Origin: Dialister sp900541485
GTDB lineage: Bacteria > Bacillota > Negativicutes > Veillonellales > Dialisteraceae
Length of the DNA stretch: 64,000 nucleotides
Assembly (NCBI GenBank): GCA_965119665.1
Contig: OZ221974.1
Span: forward strand, 1,364,001 to 1,428,000
Reading direction: 5' to 3'
The position numbers were made by a program, and so were the translations under genes. Below the pieces are notes generated by a model. The model ran no database searches and had not been told where the DNA came from. It worked only from the letters and a program-made list of their open reading frames with translations. Below, piece by piece: positions 7,739 through 16,648 of this stretch; the stretch's first letter is position 1; each line of letters opens with the position of its first letter.

Positions 7739-8302
7739 ATGAAGGGGAGCAAAGTCAATAAGGAGAAACGCCGGGAAGAAATGGCGGAGGCTGTCCGTAA
7801 AAATCCTTGTTTGACCGACGAGGAGCTGGCCCGTAAGTTTTCTGTATCGGTTGCTACGATTCGTTTGGACCGGCAGACGTTGGGAATTCCGCAAATGCGG
7901 GAACGGGTGGAACAGGCAGTGACGACCGGTCCGTCATCGGACGGGGCAGATTTCCAAGTTCTGGATTTGGAACCGCAGAAAAAAGGACTCGCACTTTTTA
8001 AAACAAAAGAATTTATGTCTGACGGTTCCGGTATGGTTTCTGCAGACCGGTTATACAAAGCGGCTTCCGAATTTGCGGAGCTTCTTTCGGGAGAACTTTT
8101 ATCGCCGGTCCAGGTAGGAAATATCAAATACAAGCAGCCTGTAGAACCGGGAGAACTCTTAGTTTTAAAGGGAAAGATTGCATTAATGAAGCAGAATAAA
8201 AAATATATTTACATCAGCTTTTTTAAAGGCGGAAGTGAAGTATTCAGAGCGAAATTTATTATGGAGGCAGCAAAAGAAACAGGTGAGGCGGCTTATGAAT
8301 AA
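7739..8302 (+). CDS. fapR: Transcriptional regulator FapR
   Basis: Read from ATG 7739 this is 187 residues, the usual FapR length. An N-terminal DeoR-like helix-turn-helix (LTDEELARKFSVSVATIRLD, about residues 25-45) is followed by the linker helix LGIPQMRERV and a hot-dog fold (about 70-180) that binds malonyl-CoA or malonyl-ACP. In Bacillus FapR represses the fab and pls genes and is released by malonyl-CoA. Its position as first gene of the plsX-fab cluster agrees. A GTG at 7730 is in frame, but AGGTGA at 7728-7733 is better spaced for 7739. The stop overlaps plsX by 8 nt. Confidence 0.9.
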   Translation: MKGSKVNKEKRREEMAEAVRKNPCLTDEELARKFSVSVATIRLDRQTLGIPQMRERVEQAVTTGPSSDGADFQVLDLEPQKKGLALFKTKEFMSDGSGMVSADRLYKAASEFAELLSGELLSPVQVGNIKYKQPVEPGELLVLKGKIALMKQNKKYIYISFFKGGSEVFRAKFIMEAAKETGEAAYE

Positions 8303-9335
8303 AATTGCAGTAGATGCTATGGGCGGAGACTATGCGCCTGTCGAAATAGTAAAAGGTGCCGTTCAGGCAGTAAGAGATTTTAAAATTCCTGTTGTACTCG
8401 TAGGTGATGAAGCACAAATCAGACCGGTTCTTGCGGAAGTTCATGCAGAGGAAGAACCGTTGATAGAGATTCATCATGCGTCACAGGTCATTGAAATGGG
8501 GGAACACCCGGGGATGGCCTTCCGCAAAAAGAAAGATGCTTCGATTTCTGTGGCAGCCAAACTCGTCAAACAAGGAGAGTGCGGGGCTCTTGTCGCTCCC
8601 GGCTCGACAGGGGCCGCCGTGACGGCAGGACTTCTCGGTATCGGCCGTATACCCGGTGTGGAACGGCCTGCTATTCTGACGCCGATTCCCAATCAAAAAG
8701 GGGGATATACTTTTTTGATTGACTCGGGAGCCAGTACGCAGTCCAAGGCAGAAACGCTTTGTCAAAATGCGGTACTCGGATATATTTATGCAAATAAAGT
8801 ACAGCACATTAAAGAACCGAGGGTAGGACTTCTGAATGTCGGTGCAGAAAGCACGAAAGGCAGTGCTTCTGTGACAGACGCTTATGAAAGACTGTCGCGG
8901 CAAAATACGATTCCTTTTGCAGGCAATGCGGAAGGAAGAGATATTATGTCCGGTGAATTTGATGTCATCGTGTCGGACGGCTTTACGGGAAATGTAGTTC
9001 TGAAATTCGGTGAAGGGGCAGCCAATATGTTTTCCGCCTTATTAAAAGAGGCGGCCGTTAAAGGCGGACTCAGAGCCCAAATAGGGGCGTTGCTGTTGAA
9101 ACCGGCATTGAAAAAATATCTGGTAAAACGGCTGGATTATTCCGAGTACGGAGGAGCGCCGCTGATGGGTATCCGAGGTGGTCTTATTATTTGTCACGGT
9201 GCATCTAAGGCTTGGGCTATCAGAAATGCCGTCCACATGGCAAGTCAATATACGGAAGCGCATGTTTCTGATATTATCAGGAGCACATTAGAAGAAACAG
9301 AAGAAGGAGCCGGTTCGGTTACGGAAAGTAATTAA
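8295..9335 (+). CDS. plsX: Phosphate acyltransferase PlsX
   Basis: The 346-residue protein converts acyl-ACP to acyl-phosphate, which PlsY uses for phosphatidic acid synthesis. MNKIAVDAMGGDYAP at the N-terminus is the diagnostic PlsX start, and GALVAPGSTGAAV, FLIDSGAS, VGLLNVGAES, VSDGFTGNVVLKFGEG and the C-terminal YGGAPLMGIRGG...CHG match the family. The start at 8295 follows AGGTGAG by 7 nt and overlaps fapR by 8 nt; an upstream in-frame ATG inside fapR is not credible. The fapR-plsX-fab order is a common Firmicute arrangement, here lacking acc genes. Confidence 0.95.
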   Translation: MNKIAVDAMGGDYAPVEIVKGAVQAVRDFKIPVVLVGDEAQIRPVLAEVHAEEEPLIEIHHASQVIEMGEHPGMAFRKKKDASISVAAKLVKQGECGALVAPGSTGAAVTAGLLGIGRIPGVERPAILTPIPNQKGGYTFLIDSGASTQSKAETLCQNAVLGYIYANKVQHIKEPRVGLLNVGAESTKGSASVTDAYERLSRQNTIPFAGNAEGRDIMSGEFDVIVSDGFTGNVVLKFGEGAANMFSALLKEAAVKGGLRAQIGALLLKPALKKYLVKRLDYSEYGGAPLMGIRGGLIICHGASKAWAIRNAVHMASQYTEAHVSDIIRSTLEETEEGAGSVTESN

Positions 9336-9353
9336 ACCGGGAATGGGAAAAAT

Positions 9354-10346
9354 ATGAAAAAAATAAATTCTGCAGGTATTTTAGGAACGGGTCATTATGC
9401 ACCCGAAAAATTGCTGACAAACTTTGATCTTGAAAAAATGGTGGATACCACCGATGAATGGATACGGACAAGGACGGGGATAGAAACACGGCACATCGCC
9501 TCATCGGGGGAAAATACATCCGATTTATGTGTGAAAGCCGCAGAAAAAGCTCTTGAAATGGCTAATCTTTCTGCCGATGATATAGATTTTGTTATGGTGG
9601 CAACCGCATCACCCGATTATATCGTGCCCTCTACCGCTTGTCTTGTGCAGGATAAAATGGGAATGAAAAAAGCGGGAGCTATGGATATTTCCGCAGGCTG
9701 CTCCGGATACATTTATGCACTGGCAACGGCAGCAGGTATGGTAAAAGGCGGTATCTGCAAGCATGTGCTGATTGTGGGTGCAGAAATTTTATCCCGTCTG
9801 GTGAATTGGAAAGACCGTTCCACCTGTATTCTTTTCGGTGATGGTGCAGGAGCTGCCGTGGTAGGACCGGCCGAAGAAGGATTCGGTCTGATTGCTTCCG
9901 ATTTGGGATCGGACGGAAGCTTGGGAGATATTTTATGCATCCCCGCCGGCGGAGTAGCCGAGAGGGTCACCCACGAGGCAATTGATGACGGGCATATCTA
10001 TGTCCATATGGACGGGACTGATGTATTCAAGGCGGCAGTCCGTCACATGGAAGCTACGACAGCCAAGGCACTTGAAAAGGCAGGCCTTACAAAGGATGAC
10101 ATCCGGCTTTTTATTGCTCATCAGGCCAATGAACGGATTATTCACTCCTTGGCGAAAAAAATGGATTTGCCGGCCGAAAAAGTTTATGTAAATGTAAACC
10201 GCTACGGCAATACATCGGCAGCCTCGGTGGGCATCGCACTTGATGAGGCGGTCAGAGGCGGTAACATAAAGCATGGGGATATCGTCGTGCTTACAGGATT
10301 CGGCGCTGGTCTGACCTGGGGCTGTGACGTGATAAAATGGATTTAA
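9354..10346 (+). CDS. fabH: Beta-ketoacyl-ACP synthase III
   Basis: The 330-residue enzyme starts fatty acid synthesis by condensing acetyl-CoA (or a branched acyl-CoA) with malonyl-ACP. The catalytic triad is visible: Cys116 in ISAGCSGY, His256 in FIAHQANERI and Asn286 in NRYGNTSAAS. The GDGAGAAVV loop and the C-terminal LTGFGAGLTWG are typical. It lies 18 nt after plsX. The ribosome binding site is weak (GGGAATGGG), so translation may depend partly on plsX. Confidence 0.96.
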   Translation: MKKINSAGILGTGHYAPEKLLTNFDLEKMVDTTDEWIRTRTGIETRHIASSGENTSDLCVKAAEKALEMANLSADDIDFVMVATASPDYIVPSTACLVQDKMGMKKAGAMDISAGCSGYIYALATAAGMVKGGICKHVLIVGAEILSRLVNWKDRSTCILFGDGAGAAVVGPAEEGFGLIASDLGSDGSLGDILCIPAGGVAERVTHEAIDDGHIYVHMDGTDVFKAAVRHMEATTAKALEKAGLTKDDIRLFIAHQANERIIHSLAKKMDLPAEKVYVNVNRYGNTSAASVGIALDEAVRGGNIKHGDIVVLTGFGAGLTWGCDVIKWI

Positions 10347-10381
10347 TTTTACAGTAAGAATGGAACAGATGAGGTGATATT

Positions 10382-11323
10382 TTGAAAACAGCATTTCTTT
10401 TTCCCGGACAGGGATCACAAAAAGTAGGGATGGTACATGATTTATATGAGTCCCATGATTCTGTAAAACGTCTTATCGAAGAGGCGGATGAAACATTAGG
10501 ATTTTCTATTTCAAAAATGATGTTTGAAGGACCGGACAGTGAATTGATGAAAACGGAATTTACACAGCCGGCGATTCTGACGGCCAGTGTATGCTGTTAT
10601 GAAATATTAAAAGAACAGGGGATTGTACCTGTTATCGCTGCAGGTCACAGTTTGGGCGAATATTCGGCTCTTGTTGCAGCCGGTTCGATTTCTTTTGCCG
10701 ATGCTGTCCGCACTGTACATTTAAGGGGTAAATTCATGCAGGAAGCAGTTCCTCTCGGAAAGGGAGGAATGGCAGCTGTCATCGGACTTGATGCACAGCG
10801 GATTACTGAGATATGTGATTCTGTTTCTACCGGCGATAAACCTGTCCAGGCCGTTAATTTCAATTGTCCCGGACAAACGGTCATTGCCGGAGAAAGTTCG
10901 GCTGTGGCCAAGGCTTGTGAATCGCTTAAAGAAGCGGGCGCAAAAAGGGCGATTATGCTCAAGGTCAGCGCTCCCTTCCATTCTGTTCTGATGGAACCGG
11001 CAGCCAAAAGATTGAAGGCTGTATTGGATGAGATTGAAATCAAAGATGCAGAGATTCCCGTCATTGCCAACTTCAGCGCCCGTCCAGAAGTAAAAGCAGA
11101 GGAAATCCGTGAAAATCTGGTGGCCCAGGCGGCACATGCCGTCCGCTGGGAAGAATCGGTACGCGTTCTTTTGGCTGAGGGAACAGACTGCGTTGTCGAA
11201 TGCGGACCGGGAACTGTTCTTTCAGGATTTATGAGAAAAATTGATAAGACTGTTTCTTCTTACCATGCAGAAGATATAGAAACAATTCAAAATACCGTAA
11301 ATGCGCTGAAAGGAGAAAAGTAA
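10382..11323 (+). CDS. fabD: Malonyl-CoA:ACP transacylase
   Basis: A TTG start preceded by GAGGTGAT gives 313 residues. It moves malonyl from CoA to ACP. The N-terminal FLFPGQGSQKVGM, the nucleophile elbow GHSLGEYSAL (Ser90) and the catalytic His200 in APFHS define the family, and QTVIAGE and ECGPGTVLSGF are further conserved blocks. The stop overlaps the fabG ATG by one base. Confidence 0.96.
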   Translation: MKTAFLFPGQGSQKVGMVHDLYESHDSVKRLIEEADETLGFSISKMMFEGPDSELMKTEFTQPAILTASVCCYEILKEQGIVPVIAAGHSLGEYSALVAAGSISFADAVRTVHLRGKFMQEAVPLGKGGMAAVIGLDAQRITEICDSVSTGDKPVQAVNFNCPGQTVIAGESSAVAKACESLKEAGAKRAIMLKVSAPFHSVLMEPAAKRLKAVLDEIEIKDAEIPVIANFSARPEVKAEEIRENLVAQAAHAVRWEESVRVLLAEGTDCVVECGPGTVLSGFMRKIDKTVSSYHAEDIETIQNTVNALKGEK

Positions 11324-12066
11324 TGGACGGGGTAGAAAAAACGGCACTCGTGACAGGGGCATCCCGCGGTATCGGCCGTGCTATCGCTCTGGCTTTGGCA
11401 AAAGAAGGCTATGCGGTCGCTGTCAACTATGCGGGAAGCCGTGAGGCAGCCGAGGCTGTCAGAGATGAAATTACGGCGGCCGGAGGCCAGGCATTCACCC
11501 TGCAGGGAGATGTGTCTTCTGCAGAAGATGTAGACAGAATATTCAAGACCGTTAAAGAAGAATTCGGATTTCTTGATGTTCTTGTCAATAATGCGGGGAT
11601 TACAAGAGATTCACTTTTGGTCCGTATGAAAGAAAATCAGTGGGATGAGGTTATTGATACGGATCTGAAAAGTAATTTCCTGACTGTAAAAGCCGCAGGC
11701 GCTATGATGATGCGCCGTAAAAAAGGAGCCATTATTAATATTGCTTCCGTTTCAGGTATTATCGGAAATATGGGACAGCTTAATTACTCGGCAGCCAAAG
11801 CGGGAGTCATCGGGCTTACCAAGGCGGCAGCAAGAGAATTGGCACCGCGGGGTATCCGGGTCAATGCTGTTGCACCGGGCTTTATCGTGACAGATATGAC
11901 GGATAAAATTCCCGATGATTTGAAAGACGGCATGCTCCGTTCCATACCGCTCGGTCGTTTCGGAGGGGCTGAAGAAGTTGCAAAGGCTGTTGCATTCCTT
12001 GCATCTGACAAAGCCTCTTACATAACGGGACAGGTTTTAAAAGTAGACGGCGGAATGGTTATGTAA
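11323..12066 (+). CDS. fabG: 3-oxoacyl-ACP reductase
   Basis: The 247-residue short-chain dehydrogenase reduces 3-oxoacyl-ACP with NADPH. TGASRGIG (11-18) binds the cofactor, NNAG (89-92) is conserved, and the catalytic set is Ser142, Tyr155 and Lys159 (NYSAAKAG). The C-terminal YITGQVLKVDGGMVM is the classic SDR end. It overlaps fabD by one base and is followed by acpP after 43 nt. Confidence 0.96.
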   Translation: MDGVEKTALVTGASRGIGRAIALALAKEGYAVAVNYAGSREAAEAVRDEITAAGGQAFTLQGDVSSAEDVDRIFKTVKEEFGFLDVLVNNAGITRDSLLVRMKENQWDEVIDTDLKSNFLTVKAAGAMMMRRKKGAIINIASVSGIIGNMGQLNYSAAKAGVIGLTKAAARELAPRGIRVNAVAPGFIVTDMTDKIPDDLKDGMLRSIPLGRFGGAEEVAKAVAFLASDKASYITGQVLKVDGGMVM

Positions 12067-12077
12067 TATAATTTACA

Positions 12078-12086
12078 TGGTATAAT
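12078..12086 (+). promoter_or_regulatory. Extended -10 promoter of acpP
   Basis: TGGTATAAT (12078-12086) is a perfect extended -10 about 24 bp before the acpP start, with no good -35. It could give acpP extra transcription beyond the operon, which would fit the abundance of ACP. Confidence 0.5.
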
Positions 12087-12109
12087 TCCATTGAAAGGTG
12101 GTGAAAAAG

Positions 12110-12343
12110 ATGAGTACTTTTGATAAAGTAAAGAACATTGTTGTAGAACAGTTGGGCGTCAGTGAAGCTGATGTACAGATTGATTCCACTTTCATTGATG
12201 ATCTCGGTGCAGACTCTTTGGACATCGTTGAGCTGATTATGGCATTTGAAGAAGAATTTGAAATTGAAATTCCTGATGATGCAGCTGAAAAGATTAAAAC
12301 TGTACGTGATGCAGTAGACTACATTGAGAAACAAGTCCAATAA
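12110..12343 (+). CDS. acpP: Acyl carrier protein
   Basis: Read from ATG 12110 this is a 77-residue acidic protein. Ser36 in the DSLDIVEL motif carries the 4'-phosphopantetheine arm added by AcpS, whose gene lies at 46332. ACP carries the growing acyl chain between the Fab enzymes. The RBS AAAGGTGGTG is strong. In-frame GTG codons at 12098 and 12101 are part of that RBS and not starts. Confidence 0.97.
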   Translation: MSTFDKVKNIVVEQLGVSEADVQIDSTFIDDLGADSLDIVELIMAFEEEFEIEIPDDAAEKIKTVRDAVDYIEKQVQ

Positions 12344-12365
12344 TGAATAAGGGACAACGGAGGCA

Positions 12366-12384
12366 ACGGGGGAGCTTCCCCCGT
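12366..12384 (+). other. GC-rich hairpin after acpP
   Basis: ACGGGGGA (12366-12373) and TCCCCCGT (12377-12384) form a perfect 8-bp stem with a 3-nt loop just after the acpP stop. No T-run follows it. It could protect the acpP mRNA 3' end from exonucleases. Confidence 0.5.
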
Positions 12385-12405
12385 GAAGCCGCTGTGAGGA
12401 GAATA

Positions 12406-12447
12406 CCTCAAAAAAGCGGACGGTTTTTCACTATCCGTTTTTTTGAG
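12406..12447 (+). terminator. Intrinsic terminator between acpP and fabF
   Basis: CCTCAAAAAA (12406-12415) pairs with TTTTTTGAGG (12438-12447), with an inner CGGA/TCCG helix. The T-run is within the 3' arm. It probably ends part of the transcription after acpP, with read-through to fabF. Confidence 0.6.
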
Positions 12448-12515
12448 GTTTTGTCTGATATGGAAGATTTTTTGTAGATGAAAATATAATGTGATGAGTG
12501 AGGTGTTTTACAATA

Positions 12516-13760
12516 ATGGAAAGACGCGTAGTAATTACGGGACTCGGTGTAGTTTCTCCGGTAGGAAACGGGAAAGAGGAATTTTGGAATAATTTGCTGG
12601 CGGGAAAACCGGGAGTCGGGCCGATTACCCAGTTTGATGCCACTGATTTTCCCGTAAAAATTGCAGGAGAAGTTAAGGATTTTGATCCTGTCGCTTTGGC
12701 AGGAGACAGAAAAACAGTCCGTCATATGGACCGTTACACCCAGTTTGCCGTAGCAGCAGCTAAAATGGCTGTAGCAGATGCAAAACTGGATATGACAAAA
12801 GAAAATCCGGATATGGCGGGGACTCTTATCGGAACGGGTATCGGCGGTATTCATGTCATGGAAGACACGATTCTCCAAATCGAAAAAAGAGGACCGGGGA
12901 AGGTAAATCCTTTTGCGATACCGATGATGATTGCCAATATGGCGTCAGGACAAGTTTCCATTACTTTGGGACTCCGCGGTCCGGTTCTTACGGATGTGAC
13001 CGCTTGTGCATCGGGGACTAATTCGATAGGTCTTGCTGCAAGACTGATTAAATATGGTGATGCGGATATTATGATTGCCGGCGGTGCAGAAGCAGCAGTT
13101 TCCAAAGCACCTATGGCAGGATTTGCCGCTATGAAAGCATTGTCCTCAAGAGACTGCCCGCCCGAAGAAGCATCATGTCCTTTTGATGCGGGAAGAGACG
13201 GCTTTGTTCTCGGTGAAGGCAGCGGCGTCTTGGTATTGGAAGAACTCGAGCATGCCAAGAAGAGAGGCGCTCATATTTATGCAGAGCTTGCCGGATACGG
13301 CTCTAACGGTGATGCCTATCATATCACCGCACCCAGACCGGGAGGAGAGCTGGCCTATCTGTGCATGGAAAAAGCCTTGAAGGATGCTCATACGAAACCG
13401 GAAGAAGTCGATTATATAAATGCCCACGGCACATCGACACACCTGAATGATTTGAATGAAACATCGGCAATTAAAGCACTTTTAGGCAAGCATGCTTATG
13501 AAATTCCCGTAAATTCTACAAAATCAATGACGGGACATCTTCTTGGAGCAGCCGGTGCCATTGAAGCTGTGGTATGTGCGCTTTCTATTGAAAATAACAA
13601 GGTACATCCTACCATCAACCTGAAAGAAAGAGATCCGGAATGCGATCTTGATTACGTGACCGAAGGCGCCAGAGATGTAAAAATCAATGTCGCTATGTCC
13701 AACTCCTTTGGCTTTGGCGGACACAATGCCGTTATTGTCATGAGGCGTTATGAAGAATGA
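12516..13760 (+). CDS. fabF: Beta-ketoacyl-ACP synthase II
   Basis: From ATG 12516 the protein has 414 residues. It elongates acyl-ACP with malonyl-ACP. The catalytic Cys164 (DVTACASGTNSIG), His304 (NAHGTSTHLND) and His341 (STKSMTGHLLGA) are present, together with the C-terminal NSFGFGGHNAVIV. A GTG at 12498 would add six residues, but the ATG begins the conserved MERRVVITGLG. It overlaps rnc by 4 nt. Confidence 0.96.
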   Translation: MERRVVITGLGVVSPVGNGKEEFWNNLLAGKPGVGPITQFDATDFPVKIAGEVKDFDPVALAGDRKTVRHMDRYTQFAVAAAKMAVADAKLDMTKENPDMAGTLIGTGIGGIHVMEDTILQIEKRGPGKVNPFAIPMMIANMASGQVSITLGLRGPVLTDVTACASGTNSIGLAARLIKYGDADIMIAGGAEAAVSKAPMAGFAAMKALSSRDCPPEEASCPFDAGRDGFVLGEGSGVLVLEELEHAKKRGAHIYAELAGYGSNGDAYHITAPRPGGELAYLCMEKALKDAHTKPEEVDYINAHGTSTHLNDLNETSAIKALLGKHAYEIPVNSTKSMTGHLLGAAGAIEAVVCALSIENNKVHPTINLKERDPECDLDYVTEGARDVKINVAMSNSFGFGGHNAVIVMRRYEE

Positions 13761-14506
13761 AACAGATAGAATTGCGAAAAAAGGAGCGGTTAGAAGAGGT
13801 CCGTAAATTTGCAGAAGAAAACGGAATACCCATGCAGAACTTCGGACTTCTGAATGTGGCACTGACACATACATCCTATGCTAATGAGCATAAAAATGAA
13901 GTAATCCATGACAATGAAAGACTGGAATTTTTGGGAGATGCCGTTCTTGATCTTGTCGTGGGAGAATATTTATTTCTCCGGTTCCCCGATTGGCCGGAAG
14001 GCGAATTGACACGGGCAAAGGCGAGTGTCGTTTGTAAGCCTGCCTGTGCGGAATGTGCCGCCAAATTTCATGTCGGCGATTATATGCTTCTCGGTAAAGG
14101 AGAAGAGATGTCCGGCGGAAGAAGCCGTGGTTCCATTTTGGGAAATGCGTTCGAGGCGGTAATCGGAGCTATTTATTTAGATAATAATTATGAAGTGGCA
14201 TCCCGGTTTATTTTGGGTCATATGAAAAAATTTCTTGACCTTGTCGACTGGGGAGAATATGACCATGACTATAAAACAGATTTGCAGGAAATCGTCCAAA
14301 AGCATGGTGATGTAGATATACATTATGCGGTTGTCCGTGATGAAGGACCGGACCATGACAAGACGATTTGGATGCAGATTACAGTTAACGGAAAACCGAT
14401 GGGAACAGGCATGGGTAAAAATAAAAAAGAAGCAGCCCAAAAGGCAGCCAAAGAAGCCATTTCCAGAATACATAACGGAGAAAATGTTCCCCTTGTACAG
14501 AAATAA
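13757..14506 (+). CDS. rnc: Ribonuclease III
   Basis: The 249-residue endonuclease cleaves double-stranded RNA, including rRNA precursors. The RNase III signature NERLEFLGDAVLDLVVGEYL lies near residues 51-70 and the second catalytic acidic cluster is in GNAFEAVIGAIYLD. A C-terminal double-stranded-RNA-binding domain (DYKTDLQEIVQ to KEAISRIHN) completes the enzyme. ATG overlaps the fabF TGA (ATGA). Coupling of rnc to the fab cluster is a frequent Firmicute arrangement. Confidence 0.96.
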   Translation: MKQIELRKKERLEEVRKFAEENGIPMQNFGLLNVALTHTSYANEHKNEVIHDNERLEFLGDAVLDLVVGEYLFLRFPDWPEGELTRAKASVVCKPACAECAAKFHVGDYMLLGKGEEMSGGRSRGSILGNAFEAVIGAIYLDNNYEVASRFILGHMKKFLDLVDWGEYDHDYKTDLQEIVQKHGDVDIHYAVVRDEGPDHDKTIWMQITVNGKPMGTGMGKNKKEAAQKAAKEAISRIHNGENVPLVQK

Positions 14507-14527
14507 AGAGGGATGGAGTGAGAACGA

Positions 14528-14992
14528 ATGGAACCCGGAGCGGCAGAACAACTTAAGGATCCTGTAAAAATTGTAGAACATATCAGAAATATCTATAAAT
14601 CAAATCACTTTATGGAGGATTATTTTCATATCCGTATCGATGAAATCCGCTGCGGTGAAGTGACGGTCAGTTTGAATACCGTTCCGGAAAAACATACCAA
14701 TCACAGAGGTGTTTTGCATGGCGGTACCTTAGTCGCTCTTGCCGATTCCGTGACCGGTGTTACCAGTGCTTCTGTAGGAGAAGTAGTGGTGACGGCAAGT
14801 CTTACCATGAGTTTTATCCGGAATGCAAGACCGGGCTCACGACTTCGTGTGAAGAGCCGGATTACCCATCACGGACGATCCACAATTGTGATAGAAGCCG
14901 TTATGCTTGATGAAAAAGATAAGCTTATGGCCAATATTTTAGCAACGATGATGATTGTTGATCACTTTCCGGAAATACCAAGAAAGTGGTAA
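14528..14992 (+). CDS. PaaI-family hot-dog thioesterase
   Basis: This 154-residue protein has the 4HBT/PaaI fold: HRGVLHGGTLVALADSVTG carries the HGG and LAD active-site pieces, followed by VVTASLTMSFIRNARPGSRLRVKSRITHHGRS. Such enzymes hydrolyse acyl- or hydroxyphenylacetyl-CoA thioesters in the cytosol. The position behind rnc and the fab genes hints at acyl-CoA clearance, but the substrate cannot be read from sequence. GGAGTGAGAACGA precedes the start. Confidence 0.85.
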   Translation: MEPGAAEQLKDPVKIVEHIRNIYKSNHFMEDYFHIRIDEIRCGEVTVSLNTVPEKHTNHRGVLHGGTLVALADSVTGVTSASVGEVVVTASLTMSFIRNARPGSRLRVKSRITHHGRSTIVIEAVMLDEKDKLMANILATMMIVDHFPEIPRKW

Positions 14993-14993
14993 T

Positions 14994-15053
14994 AAAAAAG
15001 CACTCCTGCCTTTCCCTCGGTTAAATTCTGGGGAAAGATGGGAGTGCTTTTTT
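14994..15053. terminator. Long bidirectional terminator
   Basis: AAAAAAGCACTCCTGCCTTTCCC (14994-15016) pairs with the region 15030-15053 with a few mismatches, flanked by A- and T-runs. It ends the fab-rnc operon and the convergent cobO gene. Confidence 0.85.
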
Positions 15054-15631
15054 CAGTCTTCGATTCCTTTGCGCTGCGGTACGCCCTTATCATAATAATG
15101 GCGTATTTTTTTCATTTCCGTAATCAAATCCGCCGCCTCTAAAATATAAGAAGGAGCATTGCGGCCGGTAAAAACCAACTCTACACCGGGGGCTCTTGCA
15201 GAAAGAATTCTTTTTGTATCTTCCTCGGTGGCCAAATCATACCAACATGCCATATTATATTCATCTAATATGACTAAATCATATTCGCCCGACACGGCTT
15301 GTACCGCCTGATTGATTCCGTCAAGAATCATGGCACGGTACTCTTCCGGCGGATGACCGGCAGGATAGATGCGGACATTGCCGCCCCAAGCCTTGATTTC
15401 TTCTTCGGTCAGCATACCTTCTTTAGCAATAAAGTAAGGTTTTCCCAACGTGGTCAGAGTAATGCCGTCAAGCGACTGTAAAACTTTTTGCTCCGAGTAG
15501 GCAAGAGACTTCATAAATTGGATAATCCGTACCTTATGACCTGCACCGATACTCCGGATGGCAAGACCGATAGCGGCGGTGGTTTTTCCTTTTCCATCGC
15601 CTGTATATACCTGTATATATCCTTTAGACAT
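15053..15631 (-). CDS. cobO: Cob(I)yrinic acid a,c-diamide adenosyltransferase
   Basis: The 192-residue cytosolic enzyme (CobA/CobO/BtuR family) adds the 5'-deoxyadenosyl group from ATP to the corrinoid cobalt. The P-loop GDGKGKTTAAIG lies at residues 11-22, with VRIIQFMK, LVILDEYN (Walker B-like) and VELVFTGRNAP typical of the family. Its length is usual. It is not joined to a cobalamin operon here; the SUMT encoded at 41887 supplies an early corrin precursor. Confidence 0.93.
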   Translation of the reverse strand: MSKGYIQVYTGDGKGKTTAAIGLAIRSIGAGHKVRIIQFMKSLAYSEQKVLQSLDGITLTTLGKPYFIAKEGMLTEEEIKAWGGNVRIYPAGHPPEEYRAMILDGINQAVQAVSGEYDLVILDEYNMACWYDLATEEDTKRILSARAPGVELVFTGRNAPSYILEAADLITEMKKIRHYYDKGVPQRKGIED

Positions 15632-15685
15632 AAAAACCTCCCTGAATGTATGAGATTAAAAATAAAAAAGCCATAAAAATGGCTG

Positions 15686-16372
15686 TCAGTCGTTATTGTG
15701 ATACTTATGCTTTCTATATTTCCTTTGCATAAAAAAGCCGCCCAGCGTAAGGATAAAAAGAATGACAAACCGCATGCCGTGCTCGGAAAAATGAATCAAG
15801 TCATGGCCGAGAATGACCTCAATCGCCACGGAGGGAATTTTCCCGATCAGTGAAGCCCGCAAATGTTGCCGTGTCGTCAACTTTGTTAAAACGGCAATCG
15901 CCGTAAAAAGAATATTGGGAGAATAAGGAATAGCCCTTGCCACACCCATGGCATAGACGGAACTGTATTTGTCCAGCTTTTGGAGCATATGCTTTTTCTC
16001 TATGAACCGTCGTGCTTCTTTACGGAAGAAAATACGGCCCAGATGAAAGCTCATCTCGATACCGACAACTTCGCCGACCCAGGAAATGATAATACCCGGA
16101 ATGATTCCGAAAAGAGCACCGTTGATTGTGAGAAAGGGAATGGTAGGAATTCCCAAAATATTACATATAATCAAGAGTAAAATGCTGACAACAAAAGCCC
16201 CGTAACCAAAAGAAGAAATGTAGGCAGAAAGACCTTCCACGTCACCGGCCAGGGTAAGGCTGATTGTCATATCATAAAATTCGGGGCAATAAATCTTGAC
16301 GGCAATAAAACAAATGGTGCCTAAAACAAGCAACAAAAGAGTGCCAATCAATTTTTTATAGGAATCAATCAT
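15686..16372 (-). CDS. TVP38/TMEM64 (VTT-domain) membrane protein
   Basis: The 228-residue integral membrane protein has about five hydrophobic segments. The VTT domain core reads IPTIPFLTINGALFGIIPGIIISWVGEVVGIEMSF... with the conserved glycine-rich re-entrant loop, then RAIPYSPNILFTAIAVLT. DedA/VTT relatives move or scramble lipids across the membrane. The end is very basic (QRKYRKHKYHNND). It lies 54 nt upstream of cobO on the same strand and may be cotranscribed with it. Confidence 0.85.
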   Translation of the reverse strand: MIDSYKKLIGTLLLLVLGTICFIAVKIYCPEFYDMTISLTLAGDVEGLSAYISSFGYGAFVVSILLLIICNILGIPTIPFLTINGALFGIIPGIIISWVGEVVGIEMSFHLGRIFFRKEARRFIEKKHMLQKLDKYSSVYAMGVARAIPYSPNILFTAIAVLTKLTTRQHLRASLIGKIPSVAIEVILGHDLIHFSEHGMRFVILFILTLGGFFMQRKYRKHKYHNND

Positions 16373-16569
16373 AAGCGTTCCTTATATAAAAGCGCAGAAA
16401 AGTAAAAAGTGCGCTGTTGAGTTCTTTTATATTTATATTATTATAAACGAAATCATCTGATCCTGCCAATTTATTTTACTTTATGACACTATATTTACAG
16501 ATTTTGCCGCAAAATAATGGGAGTTATGAATGAAATTACAAAACTGTTTTTTCCGAATCGGAACAAACG

Positions 16570-16607
16570 AAAACCGCAGAAACACATTGAGGTTGCTGCG
16601 GTTTTTT
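16570..16607. terminator. Bidirectional terminator after the malY-like gene
   Basis: AAAACCGCAG (16570-16579) pairs with CTGCGGTTTT (16596-16605). The remaining part of the 276-bp gap (16373-16648) holds the promoter region of the VTT gene; no gene is evident. Confidence 0.8.
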
Positions 16608-16648
16608 GTACGATGAACAATTCTGATATATAAAACAGGCGGAAAATT

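Noticed and set aside
16518..16631. Short plus-strand frame in the gap before the C-S lyase gene
   Set aside because: It reads through the terminator hairpin, has no RBS and no recognisable sequence.
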